A stretch of DNA of 64,000 nucleotides from Balaenoptera acutorostrata (GCF_949987535.1 NC_080082.1:49576374-49640373), one strand, 5' to 3'; positions 22,191 through 34,545 are shown, counted from the first letter of the stretch. Numbers and translations: made by a program. The notes: generated by a model from the sequence alone, not told the origin.

Positions 22191-23642
22191 TGGCCAGACG
22201 TGTGGGTTTTCCACTCAGGCAATTCTCCGTGGATACCAGCTGGGTGTCTACAATTTAGTTCCATTCTGACCCTCTGTACCTGGGTCAGCATCAGACCCCA
22301 TAGGCTGAAAGGTTCAATCTCCCAAGACCGTCCCCACTTCAGATGCCAAGCCCAAGTAGTGGGTCCCCATGTTACCCACACTTCTGTCTGATTTGGCTAC
22401 AAATCAGGGGTTCCCACAACCCTCTCCTCTGTTTCGATAATTTGCTATAATGACCCACAGAACTCAGGGAAACACTTACATTTACTGGTTTATTATAAAG
22501 GTTCTTACAAAGGATACAGATGAACAGCCAGATGGAGAGGTACATAGGGCGGGGTCTGTGGAGGGGTCCCGAGCATGGGCGCTTCCGTCCCCGTGGAATT
22601 GGGGTGTGTCATCCTGCCAGCATGTGGATGTGTTCACCAACCTGAAGCTTCCCAAACCCCATAGTTGAAGTATTTTTATAGAGGCTTCATCACATAGGCG
22701 TGATCAGTGACTAAATCCCTACCCCCCTCTCCTCTCCCCAGAGGAAGGGGGGTGGGACAGAAAGTTCCAGGCTTCTAATCATAGCAACAAGCTTCTAATC
22801 TTGGCTTGATTTTTCAAGGGACCGGCCCCCATCCAAAAGCCCACCAAGCATTGTCTCATTAGAACAAAAGACACTCCTATCACCCAGGAAATTCCAAGGG
22901 ATTTAGGAGCTCTGTGTACCAGGAACAAGGGTCAAGGACCAAATATCAAAACAAAAGATGCTCCCTGCACCCTTATCACTGAGGAAATACAAGGGTTTTA
23001 GGAGCTGCTGGGGGCAGAGACAACATGTATATTTCTTAATATGTCACAGGGGCCTACCTGTATGTGAAGATGAAAAGGTATAAATTGCCTAGGACAAGGC
23101 ATTTAGTAAGGGCATAAAGTGTTTGATAAATAAATCAAACATATAACTGCAAAGGCAAACCAGCTTTCTAGCGGTGCTCCGTCCCTCACCGCAGAGTAAA
23201 GATACAATCTTGAAAAATCTAAAGTCAGGTCACAAGGGTCCTATCTCGAAGCCTTCCCATGGCTCTGTCTTACTCGGAGTAGAACTGTGGCCCGTGTGAC
23301 CCCACAAAACTGGCCTCTGTGACCTCTCTGCCCTCATCTCCTCCGACTCGCCCCCTTAATCACTCTGCTCCAGCCATACCAACCTCTCTGCTTCTCCTCC
23401 AGCAGCCAGGCAGGCTCCCGCCTCAGGGCCTTTGCACTGGCTCTTCCCTCGGCCTGAAACACTCTTCCTGGAGAGGCTCATATATAGCTGATGCACTCTC
23501 ATTCTCTCAAATGTCACCTCCTCTGAGAAGCCCTCCCTGACCACCCCCATGAAAGGAGCCATCCCTCCCAGTCTCTCTCTATTATAATCTCCCATTTTCT
23601 TTCCTTCAAAGTAATGTATCAGTATCTTAAATCATCTTTTCT

Positions 23643-23921
23643 TTTTTAAAAAAATATATTTATTTATTTTATTTTTGGCCGCGTCGGGTTTTAGTTGCGG
23701 CATGTGGGATCTTTCACTGCGGTGCGAGGGCTCTTTGTGGCGGCGTGTGGGCTTCTCTCTAGTTGTGGTGCCTGGGCTCCAGAGTGCATGAGCTCAGTAG
23801 TTGCGTCACGTGGGCTTTGTTGCCCCGAGGCATGTGGGATCTCAGTTTCCTGACCAGGGATCAAACCTGCGTTCCCTGCATTGGAAGGCAGATTCTTAAC
23901 CACTGAACCACCAGGGAAGTC
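23643..23921 (-). repeat. CHR-type SINE
   Basis: Minus-orientation body starting tttttggccgcgtcgggttt and ending ccaccagggaagtcc. Duplication cttaaatcatcttttct at 23,626-23,642 and 23,922-23,938. L2-like sequence lies just upstream (about 23,240-23,600). Confidence 0.92.
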
Positions 23922-24605
23922 CTTAAATCATCTTTTCTATTGATCACTTCTTTGTTGCCTGTCTGTCTTCCTCTTGACAGAATAAGAGTCCTCCAAGGGC
24001 AGGGACTTAGTTTATTTTGTTGAAAAATAGACAAAACCCCCAGGGAGAAAGATAATAAACCAGTACATAAGTACACTTCTAGTATGTCAGAAGGTAATAC
24101 AGTTGTTCTGCAGAAAAATTAAGCAGGAAAGGAGACAAGAGCATGCATTGGGGTGTTACGCTTTAAGAAGGAGGGCAGGGAAGCACTGGGGCAGAGACCT
24201 GAAGGAGATGAGGGAGGGAGTCAGGTAGATACAGGAGGGAAGGGTAACCAGGCAGAGGGAACAGCCAGGGTAAAGGTCCAGAGGTTGGAATGGTGCCTGG
24301 TGTGTAGCTGGAGCAGGGGGAACAAGGGGGTGAGTGAGAGGAGATGAGGACAGAGGAGTGACAGAGGCTAGTTCTGTAGGGTGGCACAGGCCACAGGTGG
24401 GAGTTTAGATTTTATCTGAGTGTACTAGGGAGCCATGGGAGGGTTTGGAGCGAGGGAGGGACAGGATCTGATTTGTGATTTTAAAGGATTCAATGGATGC
24501 CGCGTGGAGAGCGGATCACAGGGTGGGGGGCAGAAGCAGGGGGGCCCCAGAGGGACCGGTATCTGGGCAGGTCTGCCTGACACAACCTGGGTGCCTGTGT
24601 TCCAG

Positions 24606-25108
24606 GTGAACGGGTCCCGATCCTGGCTGGGGGCACTCTCCGGGCCTTCTCCACATCCTCGGCCATCACAGTCAGGCGGCCCCTGGCCTCTCTCTGGCCT
24701 TTCACGTGCTCTCTGGGTGACAGCGCCCGAGAACTACACTGGCAAGCTCTGTGGCCTGGCTGGGGACGTTCACACGGATACTCATGTTGGCTTCCGTGGC
24801 TCCAACAGCACGTGGATCTCTGATGCCTACGGCTCAGCCACAGGCCTGCCACCCGCTGTTCCCGCAAGACACAGACCTGACAAGGCAGCCCTATTCCAGG
24901 CCTTGTGCAGATGGCTGGGGTCCGCACAGGCCCGATGGGGCCTGCAGTGAGGACGTGGAACCTCGGATCCACTTGGAGAACTGCGTCCACGACCTCTGTG
25001 CCACAGGGGGATCGCGGGAGACCTTGTGTGCCGTTCTGGGGAGCTATGCCCAGGAATGCCAGCGACGAGGCCTCCCCGTGCAGCCCTGGAGGCACCTGGT
25101 GGCCTGTG
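24606..25108 (+). pseudogene. VWD-gene relic exon P: VWD second half plus C8, frameshifts and dead donor
   Basis: Starts VNGSRSWLGALSG after gtgttccag. VTAPENYTGKLCGLAGDVHT (VWD) follows in the same frame, with a stretch between them that reads better in another frame. From about 24,895 the C8 reading moves to IHLENCVHDLCATGGSRETL, CAVLGSYAQECQRRGLPVQP and HLVACD. The donor position reads at (25,109-25,110), where exons E, H and I have gt after the same tgtg, so it is mutated. End phase 1 matches exon Q. Confidence 0.85.
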
Positions 25109-25289
25109 ATGAGTGGGTGTTGCCAGGGGAGGGTCCTTCTCAGGCTGTTCTCACCAGCTGGCCCAATACCACCTCCAGGAAATCCTCCTAGGTCTGTGCC
25201 ACCCAAGTAAAGTCACTGCACACCCTGCTGGATAACTGCCCCCTTGAGGACTCTCCCTCTTTAAAATGCTTCATTAAAAATGATAGCTG

Positions 25290-25413
25290 GGGGACTCCCC
25301 TGGCGGTCCAGTGGTTAAGACTCCACGTTCCCAATGCAGGGGGCATGGGTTAGATCCCTGGTTGGGGAACTAAGATCCCGCAAGGGGTGCGGCACAGCCA
25401 ACAATAACAACAA
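25290..25413 (+). repeat. CHR-type SINE, short form
   Basis: Head gactcccctggcggtccagt. Duplication aaaaatga[t/c]agctg at 25,276-25,289 and 25,414-25,427. Confidence 0.92.
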
Positions 25414-25729
25414 AAAAATGACAGCTGACATTGAGTGACATCGAATCAGCCAGGACAGTCTAGGTTCTGCTGCAGTAACCAACCAACCTGACATTTCCAT
25501 TCCCAAACATGACCAAGGGTTAGTCTCTCTCCTACAAATTCCGCAGTATTGTCCAGGACACGATTCAAGTTCATTTCCAGCCCGTGATGCCACGCCGGTA
25601 ACACGTGCATCCCCTGCTCTTCGATCCTCACCTTGGAAGTCATAGCACTTTGGCCAGAACTCATCGTGGTCCCACCCACCTGCAAGGGTGGTGGGGGGAC
25701 GGGGAAGCACGTGGGCATTCAGTGGCCAT

Positions 25730-25905
25730 AAGTGACTCTACCATATGCATTAGCTCATTCAGTCCCCATCACAACCTGCAGAGGGAAGGGCTATTATTCT
25801 CTCTGTTTTATGGATGAGGAAACTGAAGCACAGGGAGGTTGCAAAACTTGGGCAAGGTCACTCAGAGAGTCAGCAAGATGCATGCTGCTTTGATTCCTGC
25901 TGCCC
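25730..25905 (-). repeat. MIR element
   Basis: Reversed MIR: attagctcattcagtcccca, then ttttatggatgaggaaactg and aaggtcactcagagagtcag. Confidence 0.75.
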
Positions 25906-26119
25906 TTAGGAGGAAGTGCAAGCCTTTGGCTGAGCACCTGAGCCCTCACGTGGACTGACTTGCCCACCCTTCTGACCCCTGTCTGCTGCCCTTCACCTGT
26001 CTTTACATTTCCTGATGTGTGTCTACACCCTCCAGGTGGTTCCTTGCTGCTTCTTCAGGGCTCAGAAACCCAAATGCCACTGGAGCCAGGCAGGCAAATG
26101 GCTGATGCGGATGGAATAA

Positions 26120-26285
26120 TGAGGGGAGACTGCTGTATAGCACAGGGAGCTCGACTCAGTGCTCTGTGGTGACCTAAATGGGAAGAAAATCCAAAAAAGA
26201 GGGGATATAGGTATACATGTCACTGATTCGCTTCTCTATACAGCAGAAACTAACACAGCACTGTAAAGCAACTATTAAAAAAACA
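26120..26285 (+). repeat. L1 3'-end fragment (artiodactyl-type L1)
   Basis: Contains actgctgtatagcacaggga, then atataggtatacatgtcact and acagcagaaactaacacagc, ending in an A-run. This is the usual L1 3' end in cetartiodactyls. Confidence 0.8.
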
Positions 26286-26384
26286 TAATGACGGGAGGCC
26301 CAGCAAATGTGGGAGTCTGTCCTTCCTATGGGGTTGGCGCTGCTCTCCCCAGATGATTCTTGCTAAGTGGGAGTCCAGGCTCAG

Positions 26385-26590
26385 TGGAACCCAGTAGCCT
26401 TCAAATCCCAGCTCTGACACTCAGTAGTCATATGACCTTGGGCAAGTCACTTAACCTCTCTTGGTCTCAGTTTCCTTATCTATGAAAGGGGGTGATGAAA
26501 GTCCCTGTCTCCTGGGGTTGCTGTGAGGTGTAAACAAGATGCTATATGAAAAGCAAGCTCCTGGTATCTGCTCAATTATGGGTAGTTCTT
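26385..26590 (+). repeat. MIR element
   Basis: Contains aaatcccagctctgacactc, gggcaagtcacttaacctct and cagtttccttatctatgaaa. Confidence 0.85.
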
Positions 26591-26744
26591 TTCATCAATG
26601 AGATGATAATGACCTTGCATGGTTTCTGGCTAACTCAGTTTTCTTCAGTGAATTCAGGAAGAAAATATGAATAAGTATAAAATATAATACCCTGAGGAAG
26701 CATAGAGCAGAGCCCGGTGGATAGTAAGTGTTCAGGAAATTTTA

Positions 26745-26900
26745 TCTCAGACCATCCTCATCACTATCGTCATCTCCAACATCACCATCACCATGATCAC
26801 CTCCATCATCATCATTACCACCACCATCCTCCTCTCCATCGCCACGATCAACACCATCATCAGTACCATCACCAGCGTCATCATCACTCTCACATTACCT
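26745..26900. repeat. degenerate (ATC/ACC)n trinucleotide repeat
   Basis: Tract of atcatc/accacc words in the intron before relic exon Q. Its histidine-rich open frame is not a gene. Confidence 0.9.
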
Positions 26901-27049
26901 CCTGATGATACCCCCACCTTCCCCCTGCCCTTATGACCTGCCCTTGGCCCCCTCAACCCTCCATCTGCTCCCTTGGTCCTCTTCTGGTTGGATACTTTCC
27001 AGAAGAGTAATGCTTGGCTAGTTATCAACTCTCATCTGTCTTCCTCCAG

Positions 27050-27560
27050 AGCTGGTCTGCCCTCCCCACAGCCACCACAAGCTCTGCGGCTCCTCGTGTC
27101 CCAGCTCCTGCGCTGAGCCCACCCTGCCCGACGTCTGCCCAACAGGAGGGCTGCCAGTGTGACACAGGCTTTGTGCTCAGCGGCACTGACTGCGTACCCC
27201 CCGTCCAGTGTGGCTTCTCCATGGGGGGCAGGTACCACCGGGGGAGCACTGCGGGCATTACTGACACTGCGCGTCTTCCACCAAAGCTGTGCCCTTCTCC
27301 CCCTCCTCCTGCGGGTCTGGGCAGGAGTGTGGGACCCTGAGGGGCATTTTTGGGTGCCACCCGCTCTCCCCAGGCACCTGCCAGGCCTCTGGGCACTCAC
27401 ACCTTCAATGGGAGGACTGCTGAGTTCCCAGGCATTTGTGCTTCTGTCTTTGCGAAGTCTTGTGGTTCCTCCAGCACATTGTCCTTTTCCAAGGTGGAGA
27501 TTGGGAGGGAGGACAGGTCCATTTCAAAGATGTCTATCCAAGTGAATGGGACCCAGGTTT
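27050..27560 (+). pseudogene. VWD-gene relic exon(s) Q: TIL, linker and VWD start, last recognisable piece
   Basis: Starts in phase 1 with ELVCPPHSHHKLCGSSCPSS. Near 27,140 it gains a frame (an in-frame TGA follows in the original one) and continues EGCQCDTGFVLSGTDCVPPV. Linker words GSGQECGTLRGIFGCHPLSP and GTCQAS follow. VWD then reads HTFNGRTAEFPGICASVFAK and SKMSIQVNGTQ in another frame. No later VWD, C8 or C-terminal exon is found downstream, so the 3' end of the gene is missing or unrecognisable. Confidence 0.75.
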
Positions 27561-28479
27561 GTTTACAGAGAGAGAGAGAGAGCATTGATCTGGCCAAGGT
27601 AAGCACTCGTTGACCCCTGGAGATGCTTGAACTGACTGAAGCTAAAAGAAATGATTTGGCTGAAACTAAGTACTAAATCATGTGACATATCCTAGGGAAA
27701 GTGTAGTAATTCTGGGTCCACAGAATTTTTCTGTATACTGGTTTGGTTGTTTTTGTTTACAAATAACAGGAAAACTTACTAAAACTAACTCAAGTCAAAA
27801 TTTTAGAGTGTATAACTGAAAATTCCAGAGGGAGAGCTGGCATGACTTGATCAGGGTGCAGACTCTATTTATCAGTATTTCTCTTGGTCTGTGGTCCTCC
27901 ATGGTGTTAGCTTTGTCCTCAGGCAGGCTTTTCTGGTGGTGGCAAAATGACTTCAACTTCCAGGCCTCAAATGTGCTTTCTCCACTGTCCGAAGCAAAAC
28001 CCAAATCTTTTCTTCCCTCAACTACTAAACCAAAATTCCTGTGTTTCACTTTGATTGGACCCCACTGAGCCAATCGCTGTGGCCCAGGGATTGTCTTAAG
28101 CCTATCTGGTCCTAGCCTCAGGAGCTGTACGTAGGAGAGATCCCTCCAACCCTCACAGCTGCTCATTGTAGGGAGAAGGATAAAATGGGAGCCCACTCCA
28201 GTGGGCTCGTATTCCCAAACCAGTATTTCTTGTTGCAACAATCTTCAAAGAATGTAAATGCGCTGGAAAACATCCCTTCTGAGACCTGAGACTTTTGTCT
28301 GAAACCCACAGGGGTGGATGTGTTTTCCATGCGTGAGGACTCCTCCTACAAGAGTTCCATTGTTGGCTGTTGGAAAACACACAGCTGTGCCCCTCCCACC
28401 CCACCCCCTTCCAGGAAGGGAACCAGCTTTCAGAATTAGTCATGCTGTCAGCATCCCACACAACAACCCCATTGAATCC

Positions 28480-28640
28480 AAAGGGCAGCCCTACCGGGTG
28501 AGTATTATTCTTATCCCCATTGTATAGATGGGGAAACTGAGGCCCGGGGAAGAAGACTTGCTAGCCCAAGGTCACACAGTGAGAAAGAGGTGGAGCTAGG
28601 ATTTGAACCTAGGTTTTCTGCCTCTGAGATCCTTCCCTCT
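28480..28640 (-). repeat. MIR element
   Basis: Reversed MIR: tgtatagatggggaaactga, caaggtcacacagtgagaaa, aggatttgaacctaggtttt. Confidence 0.85.
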
Positions 28641-28744
28641 CCACTTGTGGGTTTGGGTGCCTCCAAAGTGTGATCCACTAAAGGAAAGGGGAGGGGGGTA
28701 ACTGATTCTTCTGTTATGGGTCCTGGGACATAGTAACTCTCAAG

Positions 28745-28950
28745 AATGGTTTTCATTCATTCACACAACACATATTTCCTGAGCACCTACTATGTGCCAG
28801 ACTTTGTGCTGGGGACACAGAGGACTGTGTTCCATTGAACAGCCAAGGAAGGCCCCTCCCTCCCAGAGCTGACATTATGGGACGTGGGAGGGAGAATAAA
28901 TATAACCAATAAGCATATAATTACACAGCATGTCAGGAGGTGATATATGC
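28745..28950 (+). repeat. L2 3'-end fragment
   Basis: Contains ttcctgagcacctactatgt and gtgctggggacacagaggac. Confidence 0.75.
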
Positions 28951-29017
28951 TAGCACTACAGAAAAAAATAGAGAACAGGGTGGGGCGAGGTGGTTTCCAG
29001 ACTGAAGATGTGGTTTT

Positions 29018-29314
29018 TTTGTTTTTTTTAAATTTTATTTATTTTATTCTTAGCTGCATTGGGTCTTTGCTGCTGCACGCAGGCTTCTCTCTAGTTGCGG
29101 CAAGCGGGGGCTACCCCCCGTTGCGGTGTGCGGGCTTCTCACTGCGGTGGCCTCTCCTGTTGCAGAGCATGGGCTCTAGGCGCGCGGGCTCAGTAGTTGC
29201 GGCTCACGGGCTTAGTTGCTCTGCAGCACGTGGGATCCTCCCAGACCAGGGCTTGAACCCGTGTCCCCTGCATTGGCAGGCGGATTCCCAACCACTGCAC
29301 CACCAGGGAAGCCC
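29018..29314 (-). repeat. CHR-type SINE, full length
   Basis: Perfect duplication ctgaagatgtggtttt at 29,002-29,017 and 29,315-29,330. Body ends ccaccagggaagcc. Confidence 0.94.
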
Positions 29315-32300
29315 CTGAAGATGTGGTTTTAAATCAAGTAGCCAAGGAAAGCCTCATAAAGAAGGTGGTATTTGAGCAAAGCCCTGAAAAAAGAAGATGA
29401 GGGAGGGACCCATGTGACATCTGTGAGAAGAGTGAGCTCGGTAGAGGGAACGGCAAGTGCAAAGGTCCTGGGGCTGGAAAGGCACCTAGTGGGTTGGAGG
29501 AACAGCGGGGAGGCCAGTGTGTCTACAGCTGAGTGAGTGAGTGAGGGGTTGATGGTGAGGAGAAGTGATGGGGGACCAGGTAGGGGAGTGACTTACAGGT
29601 TGCGGGTCATGGTGAGGACCTTGGCTTTTACCAGGAGTGAGATGCAGCCAGAGGAGGGCCCTGATCTGACTCAGGGGTTCACGGGCTCCCTCTGGCTGTG
29701 TGTGGGAAGCTGACTGTAAGGGGCGGGATGGGAGCAGGGAGACCAGGGCGGAGGCTGTGTGATGGTCCAGGAGGGAGAGGATGCAGGCTGGGCCAGGGTG
29801 GGGACAGTGGCAGGGAAGGAGTGGTTGGTTCTGGCAATATTCTCTGGTGTCTCATTCCCTCTTCTGACCTGCTGTCTGTTCTTGGGACCCACAAAATTAT
29901 GCGGGGCCCTTGGTCCTACACACTCACAGGGTGTGGAGCCAGACAACCTGCCTTGGAATCCCAACTTTGACCCTTAAATAACTGTGTGTCTTGTGGGGAG
30001 GTGACTGAGCTCCTCTGTGCCACAGTTTCCTCCACTGGGAGAACAATGCCTGCGTAGCAAGTGGTAAGTCCCACAGCCCCACATGCTGCAGGATTGTTAG
30101 TTGACAACAGAGAGAGGCAGTTAGCAATAGCAGGTAGTGACTCAGGGATGTACAGGGGTGTGCAGTTGGCTCTCAGCACTGCCTTCTTGGATGCCAAGGT
30201 GCAGGGGGAAGGGAGATGGGAAGACTGAGATGTCAGGGGCCCTGGCTGCCAGAGGGCTTCCTGGTCAGTGCCTCTGCATGGCAGTGGCTGCCAGCCAAGC
30301 TCTCAGAACTGCAGACTCATCTCCCTGCCTCTGCAGCCAAGCAGGAGGCTGCCAGCCCTAGCATCAGCCTCAGAGCCTCAGGGCCCCCCTACCAGGCCAG
30401 GGCCGGGCAGCCAGGAGTGGGTAAGGCACCCACGGCTAGCGGGAGGGGCAGAGTGGGTACCAAGGGGTCAGGGACTGATCCGAGAGAAGGAAAAGGAAGA
30501 CATTGTGTGTGTGGGGGGGGGGGGGAAGAACACAGGCTTTTATCTAAAAGGGAAAAAAATGTATATATATATTTATTGATAAATAATATTTATTTATTGT
30601 ATAGTATATACATAAATACATGATATCCAAAGTTCAATTAAATTCTGTTTATTTAACATTTAGGTTACCCAATTCTGAATTTATTTTTCCTCCATTGTTT
30701 TTTGATCTTGTGTTTTATTATTTTTGTGTAAATGTTAATTAAAAAAATTTTATTGATTCTCCCCAACTTTTATTTTGATTTTTTTTTTAACTACAGAAAA
30801 GTTACATAAACAGTACAGTGAACCCAAATACGCTTCACGGAGGTTCACCAATTCTTAATAGTTTGCCTCATTTGCTTTACCTCTCTATGTCTCTACCTAT
30901 GTTCATAATTTTTTCTGAGTTCTTGCATCTCAGAAGTGTTCTCCTGCCCCTTCTGTGTGCAGGCATTTTACAAGGCTTGGTCTTTTCTGATGCTAGTTGC
31001 CAAAGACTTTTCAGGAGGGAGTCTCAAAATATCACCAGGTTTTTCTGTAATCATGCCTTTTCCCCTGACCTCAGGCAGACTCGGGATGACAGTCCTGGGG
31101 ATTTTCCCTGCCTGAACCGCGCCATGATACATCCCCCAGGGACGAGTCCCCCAGGATGCGTGTGTCCAGGGTCTGTGCTGTAATGGTGGCCACATAGGCA
31201 GAGGGTGGGTCTCAGATGGGAGGTGACAGGAGCAGGCCTGGGGCCAGAGCAACTGTGGGTCTCCCTCCCTCCCTCCCTTGAAGCTTCCTATCAGGGCAAG
31301 ATGGGGCCTGGGTCACCCCGGGGAGACAGACCTGCCCCTCCAACAACTAATGCCAAGGGGGAATGTGGCCCAGTTAGGCCAGATCTTCCACGAGAAGCTG
31401 AACATGCAGCTTGTTATGTTGAAATATTCCGAGTTTAAATGTTGACAACAGTGAATTTTTGCAACGCTCTTTGAACTCAAGCAAACATGTACAATCGTTG
31501 GGTTGGCCTGGGGGTCGCCAGTTTGAGATCCTTGTCTCAGGGACTGAGACAGGCTGGGAGGAGGCTGCAGGGCTCCCCTCTCAAACCCCCAATCCCCTCT
31601 CCTGCTTCCCTATAATTCCAACTCACACTCAGGACTCCTAGCCATCAGCCCAAGCCCCCATCCCCAGTGATGAGGAAACTGGTCCAGGACTGTCAGCAAA
31701 TGTGGCCCCCTTGCCCACCTGCCCCCATTAGCACCCCTGCCTCACTCCGGCAAGGCCTCTGTGATGGTGAGGGAGGGCATAAGAGCTCCTTTCTCTTATT
31801 ATTTAAGAAATACTTCAGGAGCACCATTACTGCCAGACGTTGTTCTATATATAATTCAGATGAAAATTTGGGGGAGGACCTGACATGCCAGCAGGGGAGG
31901 CGGATAATCAAAGAAGCAAAGAGGAGTTTCCTGGAATATGCTTTGAAGGTAGATAAGTCAGAAGGGAATAGAAAGGGAGAGGGTGGATGTGCTTTTAAAT
32001 AGAGTGATCAGGGAAGGCCACGTCTTCAGCCAGGACTTGAAGAAGGTAAGGGAATAAGACCTTATGTACTGACATGTGGGAGAAGAATCCCAGACAGAGG
32101 GAACAGCTCTTGCAAAGGCCCTGAGGCAGAAACATGCCTGGAGGGGAAGAGGGGTAGCGCAGGGGCGGGGGATGGTGGTACCTGAACCTCCCCCCCGCCC
32201 CACCCCGAGCTTGCCTAGTCCCTAAGATAGAGACTCACACAGGTGGCCATAGGGCCAGATCCGACCTTGGACACATTTCATTTGGTACACAAAGTGTTAG

Positions 32301-33086
32301 GGAAATTAAAAGTCAGTTACCAACATTTAAAAATCAGGAGATTTCATCGTAAAAATCAACCTTTCCAACTTCTCTTGGCGGGTGATGACATTGAGCAGCA
32401 CAGAGTGCAGATCTCAAGGGGCCTGTTAACCTTAAGTCGCCTTGTCTGGCACCTCATGTGGCTCCTGGAAGCCAGGCAGACAGCAACATGCCCACAGCCA
32501 CACCCCCAAAGAGTCAAGACAGGACCTGCCAGCTCCCTCTTTTATCCCACAGGTGCTGAATTCTGAGGCCACGGGGAGCAGCCCCACAGAGCCGCAGGAG
32601 GCCTCATTTGTCTGCCCAGGGGTATCTCTGTCCCCGTCTTGCCCAGGAAGTAGGAGCTTGGAGCGTCACTGTGATCACGCCTTCCCAGCCCCCCAGCCCA
32701 GCCTCTCAGCCTCTACCTGGGAAGGTGAGGCCCCAGCCCCACCAGGACCCCTCTCATGGGTCGGGGTGCTTCCAGCTCCCACAGCCCAGGCTGGCCCATT
32801 TAGGGCCTATGAATTTGCCAGGATCCTGAAGAAATACAGCCTTAAGAGAAGAGCAATAAAATGACAGAGCCCTGACTAGCAAAAGCAAATGGCAAAACCC
32901 CAATTAATAAAACTTTGAATTGGTGACTACAAATCACCCCACAGCCTTGATTTTGTACTTGAATTCAGCATTCCTGAAAACTTTGTGATGTTCAGAAACT
33001 GTCTGTAGGTTTGGTTTTTCTCATTTCGCAAGAATTCCCAGGATACTGAGAAATCACAGCTAATCTCTGCTTCAGCAAATGATTTC

Positions 33087-33471
33087 GGGCTTCCCTGGTG
33101 GCGCAGTGATTAAGAATCCGCCTGCCAATGCAGGGAACACGGGTTCGAGCCCTGGTCTGGGAAGATCCCACATGCTGTGGAGCAGCTAAGCCCGTGCGCC
33201 ACAACTACTGAGGCTGTGTTCTAGAGCCCGCAAGCCACAACTACTGAGCCCCTGAGCCACAACTACTGAAGCCTGCGCGCCTAGAGCCCGTGCTCCGCAA
33301 CAAGAGAAGCCACCACAATGAGAAGCCCGTGCACCGCAACGAAGAGTAGCCCCTGCTCGCTGCAACTAGAGAAAGCCTGCGTGCAGCAACAAAGACTCAA
33401 CGCAGCCATAAATAAATAAATAAGTTAATTAATTTAAAAAACCCCCAAAACAAAAAACAGACAAAAAACCC
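33087..33471 (+). repeat. CHR-type SINE, full length
   Basis: Head gggcttccctggtggcgcag and tail aaataaataaataag. Duplication caaatgatttc at 33,076-33,086 and 33,472-33,482. Confidence 0.94.
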
Positions 33472-33992
33472 CAAATGATTTCAAAAGCAAAATGAAGGAG
33501 AAATATTCCAAATGGCTTTATTATCTATATAATATGATAATATATAACACATATATTTGTATATAAACATAAACACACAACACATATACATATATAAATA
33601 ACTGGACACATGTTGAATATGACTGAAGTCAAGCAGGCCTAGAAGACTCATCCCAAAAGAGATTCAACCCCCAATAGGATGCAAGCGGCTGCATGCACGC
33701 CACTCCCTGCAGACCTTCCCCAGGGTCTCAGTGTTCACACCTGTACCCATCCACACAGGAGTCTCAAGTCCTGCCCTAAGTCCCAGCCCCTGCCCAACAT
33801 CCGCTTGGATGGGGCACATTCTGTTCCACCCTGGGTTAGGTATAGGCTTATAAACATCCAAATGCAAGACCATGTGATTAAAACTTCAGGGAATGAAGTT
33901 TGCAGAAGGCTCTAATTGGTGGTCCCCCCAGGCTGAAACCAGCCCTTAGATTTGTTTTGTCTGACCTGTATAATTTTTAAAAAATCTGAGCC

Positions 33993-34112
33993 TTTTTTTG
34001 TTTTTTGGCCGCACCACGTGGCTTACGGGATCTTAGTTTCCAACCAGGTATTGAACCTCGGCTACAGCAGTAAAAGTGCCGAGTCCTAACCACTGGACCG
34101 CCAGGGTATTCC
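33993..34112 (-). repeat. CHR-type SINE, short form
   Basis: Contains ggccgcaccacgtggcttac. Short duplication ctgagcc at 33,986-33,992 and 34,113-34,119. Confidence 0.85.
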
Positions 34113-34545
34113 CTGAGCCAACTTTTAATATTGGGAACTCTACATAAAGGTTCAGGTTCCTGACATCTTTTGAAAGTATAGAAGCAATTGGCTAGAACTG
34201 TGTAGAGGTTATCCTTGACATTCTTTTAATTAAACTTTTTTTCAAAGTAGTACACTTGCAGGATTTAAAATTCAGAAGGTAGAAGAGGGTGCATGAGCTT
34301 AAGTGAGTCTCCCTTCCCAGCCATCTCCCAGCATCTCGGTCTTCCTCTTCAGAAGCAGCCATGGGTGCCAATCTCCAAAGATATTTCATTCATTTATAAG
34401 TATATGAATATACATTATTTTTCCCCTTACAAATGGTAGCATGTGTCTCTACATCTTGCTTTTTTTCCCATAGCAAGATGTCTGGGAGGTACTCCTGTAT
34501 CTGTCCACATGAGCTTGAGCCAGTGTTTTTGGTGGCTGCCCTTTA

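Larger units (their letters stand above)
3959..27560 (+). pseudogene. relic of a NIDO plus multi-VWD/C8/TIL secreted protein gene (alpha-tectorin/FCGBP/zonadhesin-like)
   Basis: Seventeen exon remnants can be followed on the plus strand. Each is listed separately below. Where consecutive exons survive and a phase can be assigned, the phases join correctly (for example 0-1, 1-1, 1-0, 0-0, 0-2, 2-1), which argues for one real ancestral gene. The order is signal peptide, NIDO, then repeats of VWD, C8 and TIL. The NIDO part aligns with alpha-tectorin (FTPEaFPL..g..FaAPFWA), and the repeat modules resemble FCGBP and zonadhesin. Such proteins form extracellular gels or acellular matrices. Lesions are about a dozen or more one-base frameshifts, a candidate lost start codon, a mutated donor, a 37-bp intron and missing exons. 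LGI4 and the FXYD genes in the same sequence are intact, so general sequence error is unlikely. I do not recognise a standard symbol for a gene at this position. Confidence 0.85.

Noticed and set aside
26717..26905. Histidine-rich open frame
   Set aside because: Product of the (ATC/ACC)n repeat, no start context or splice support.
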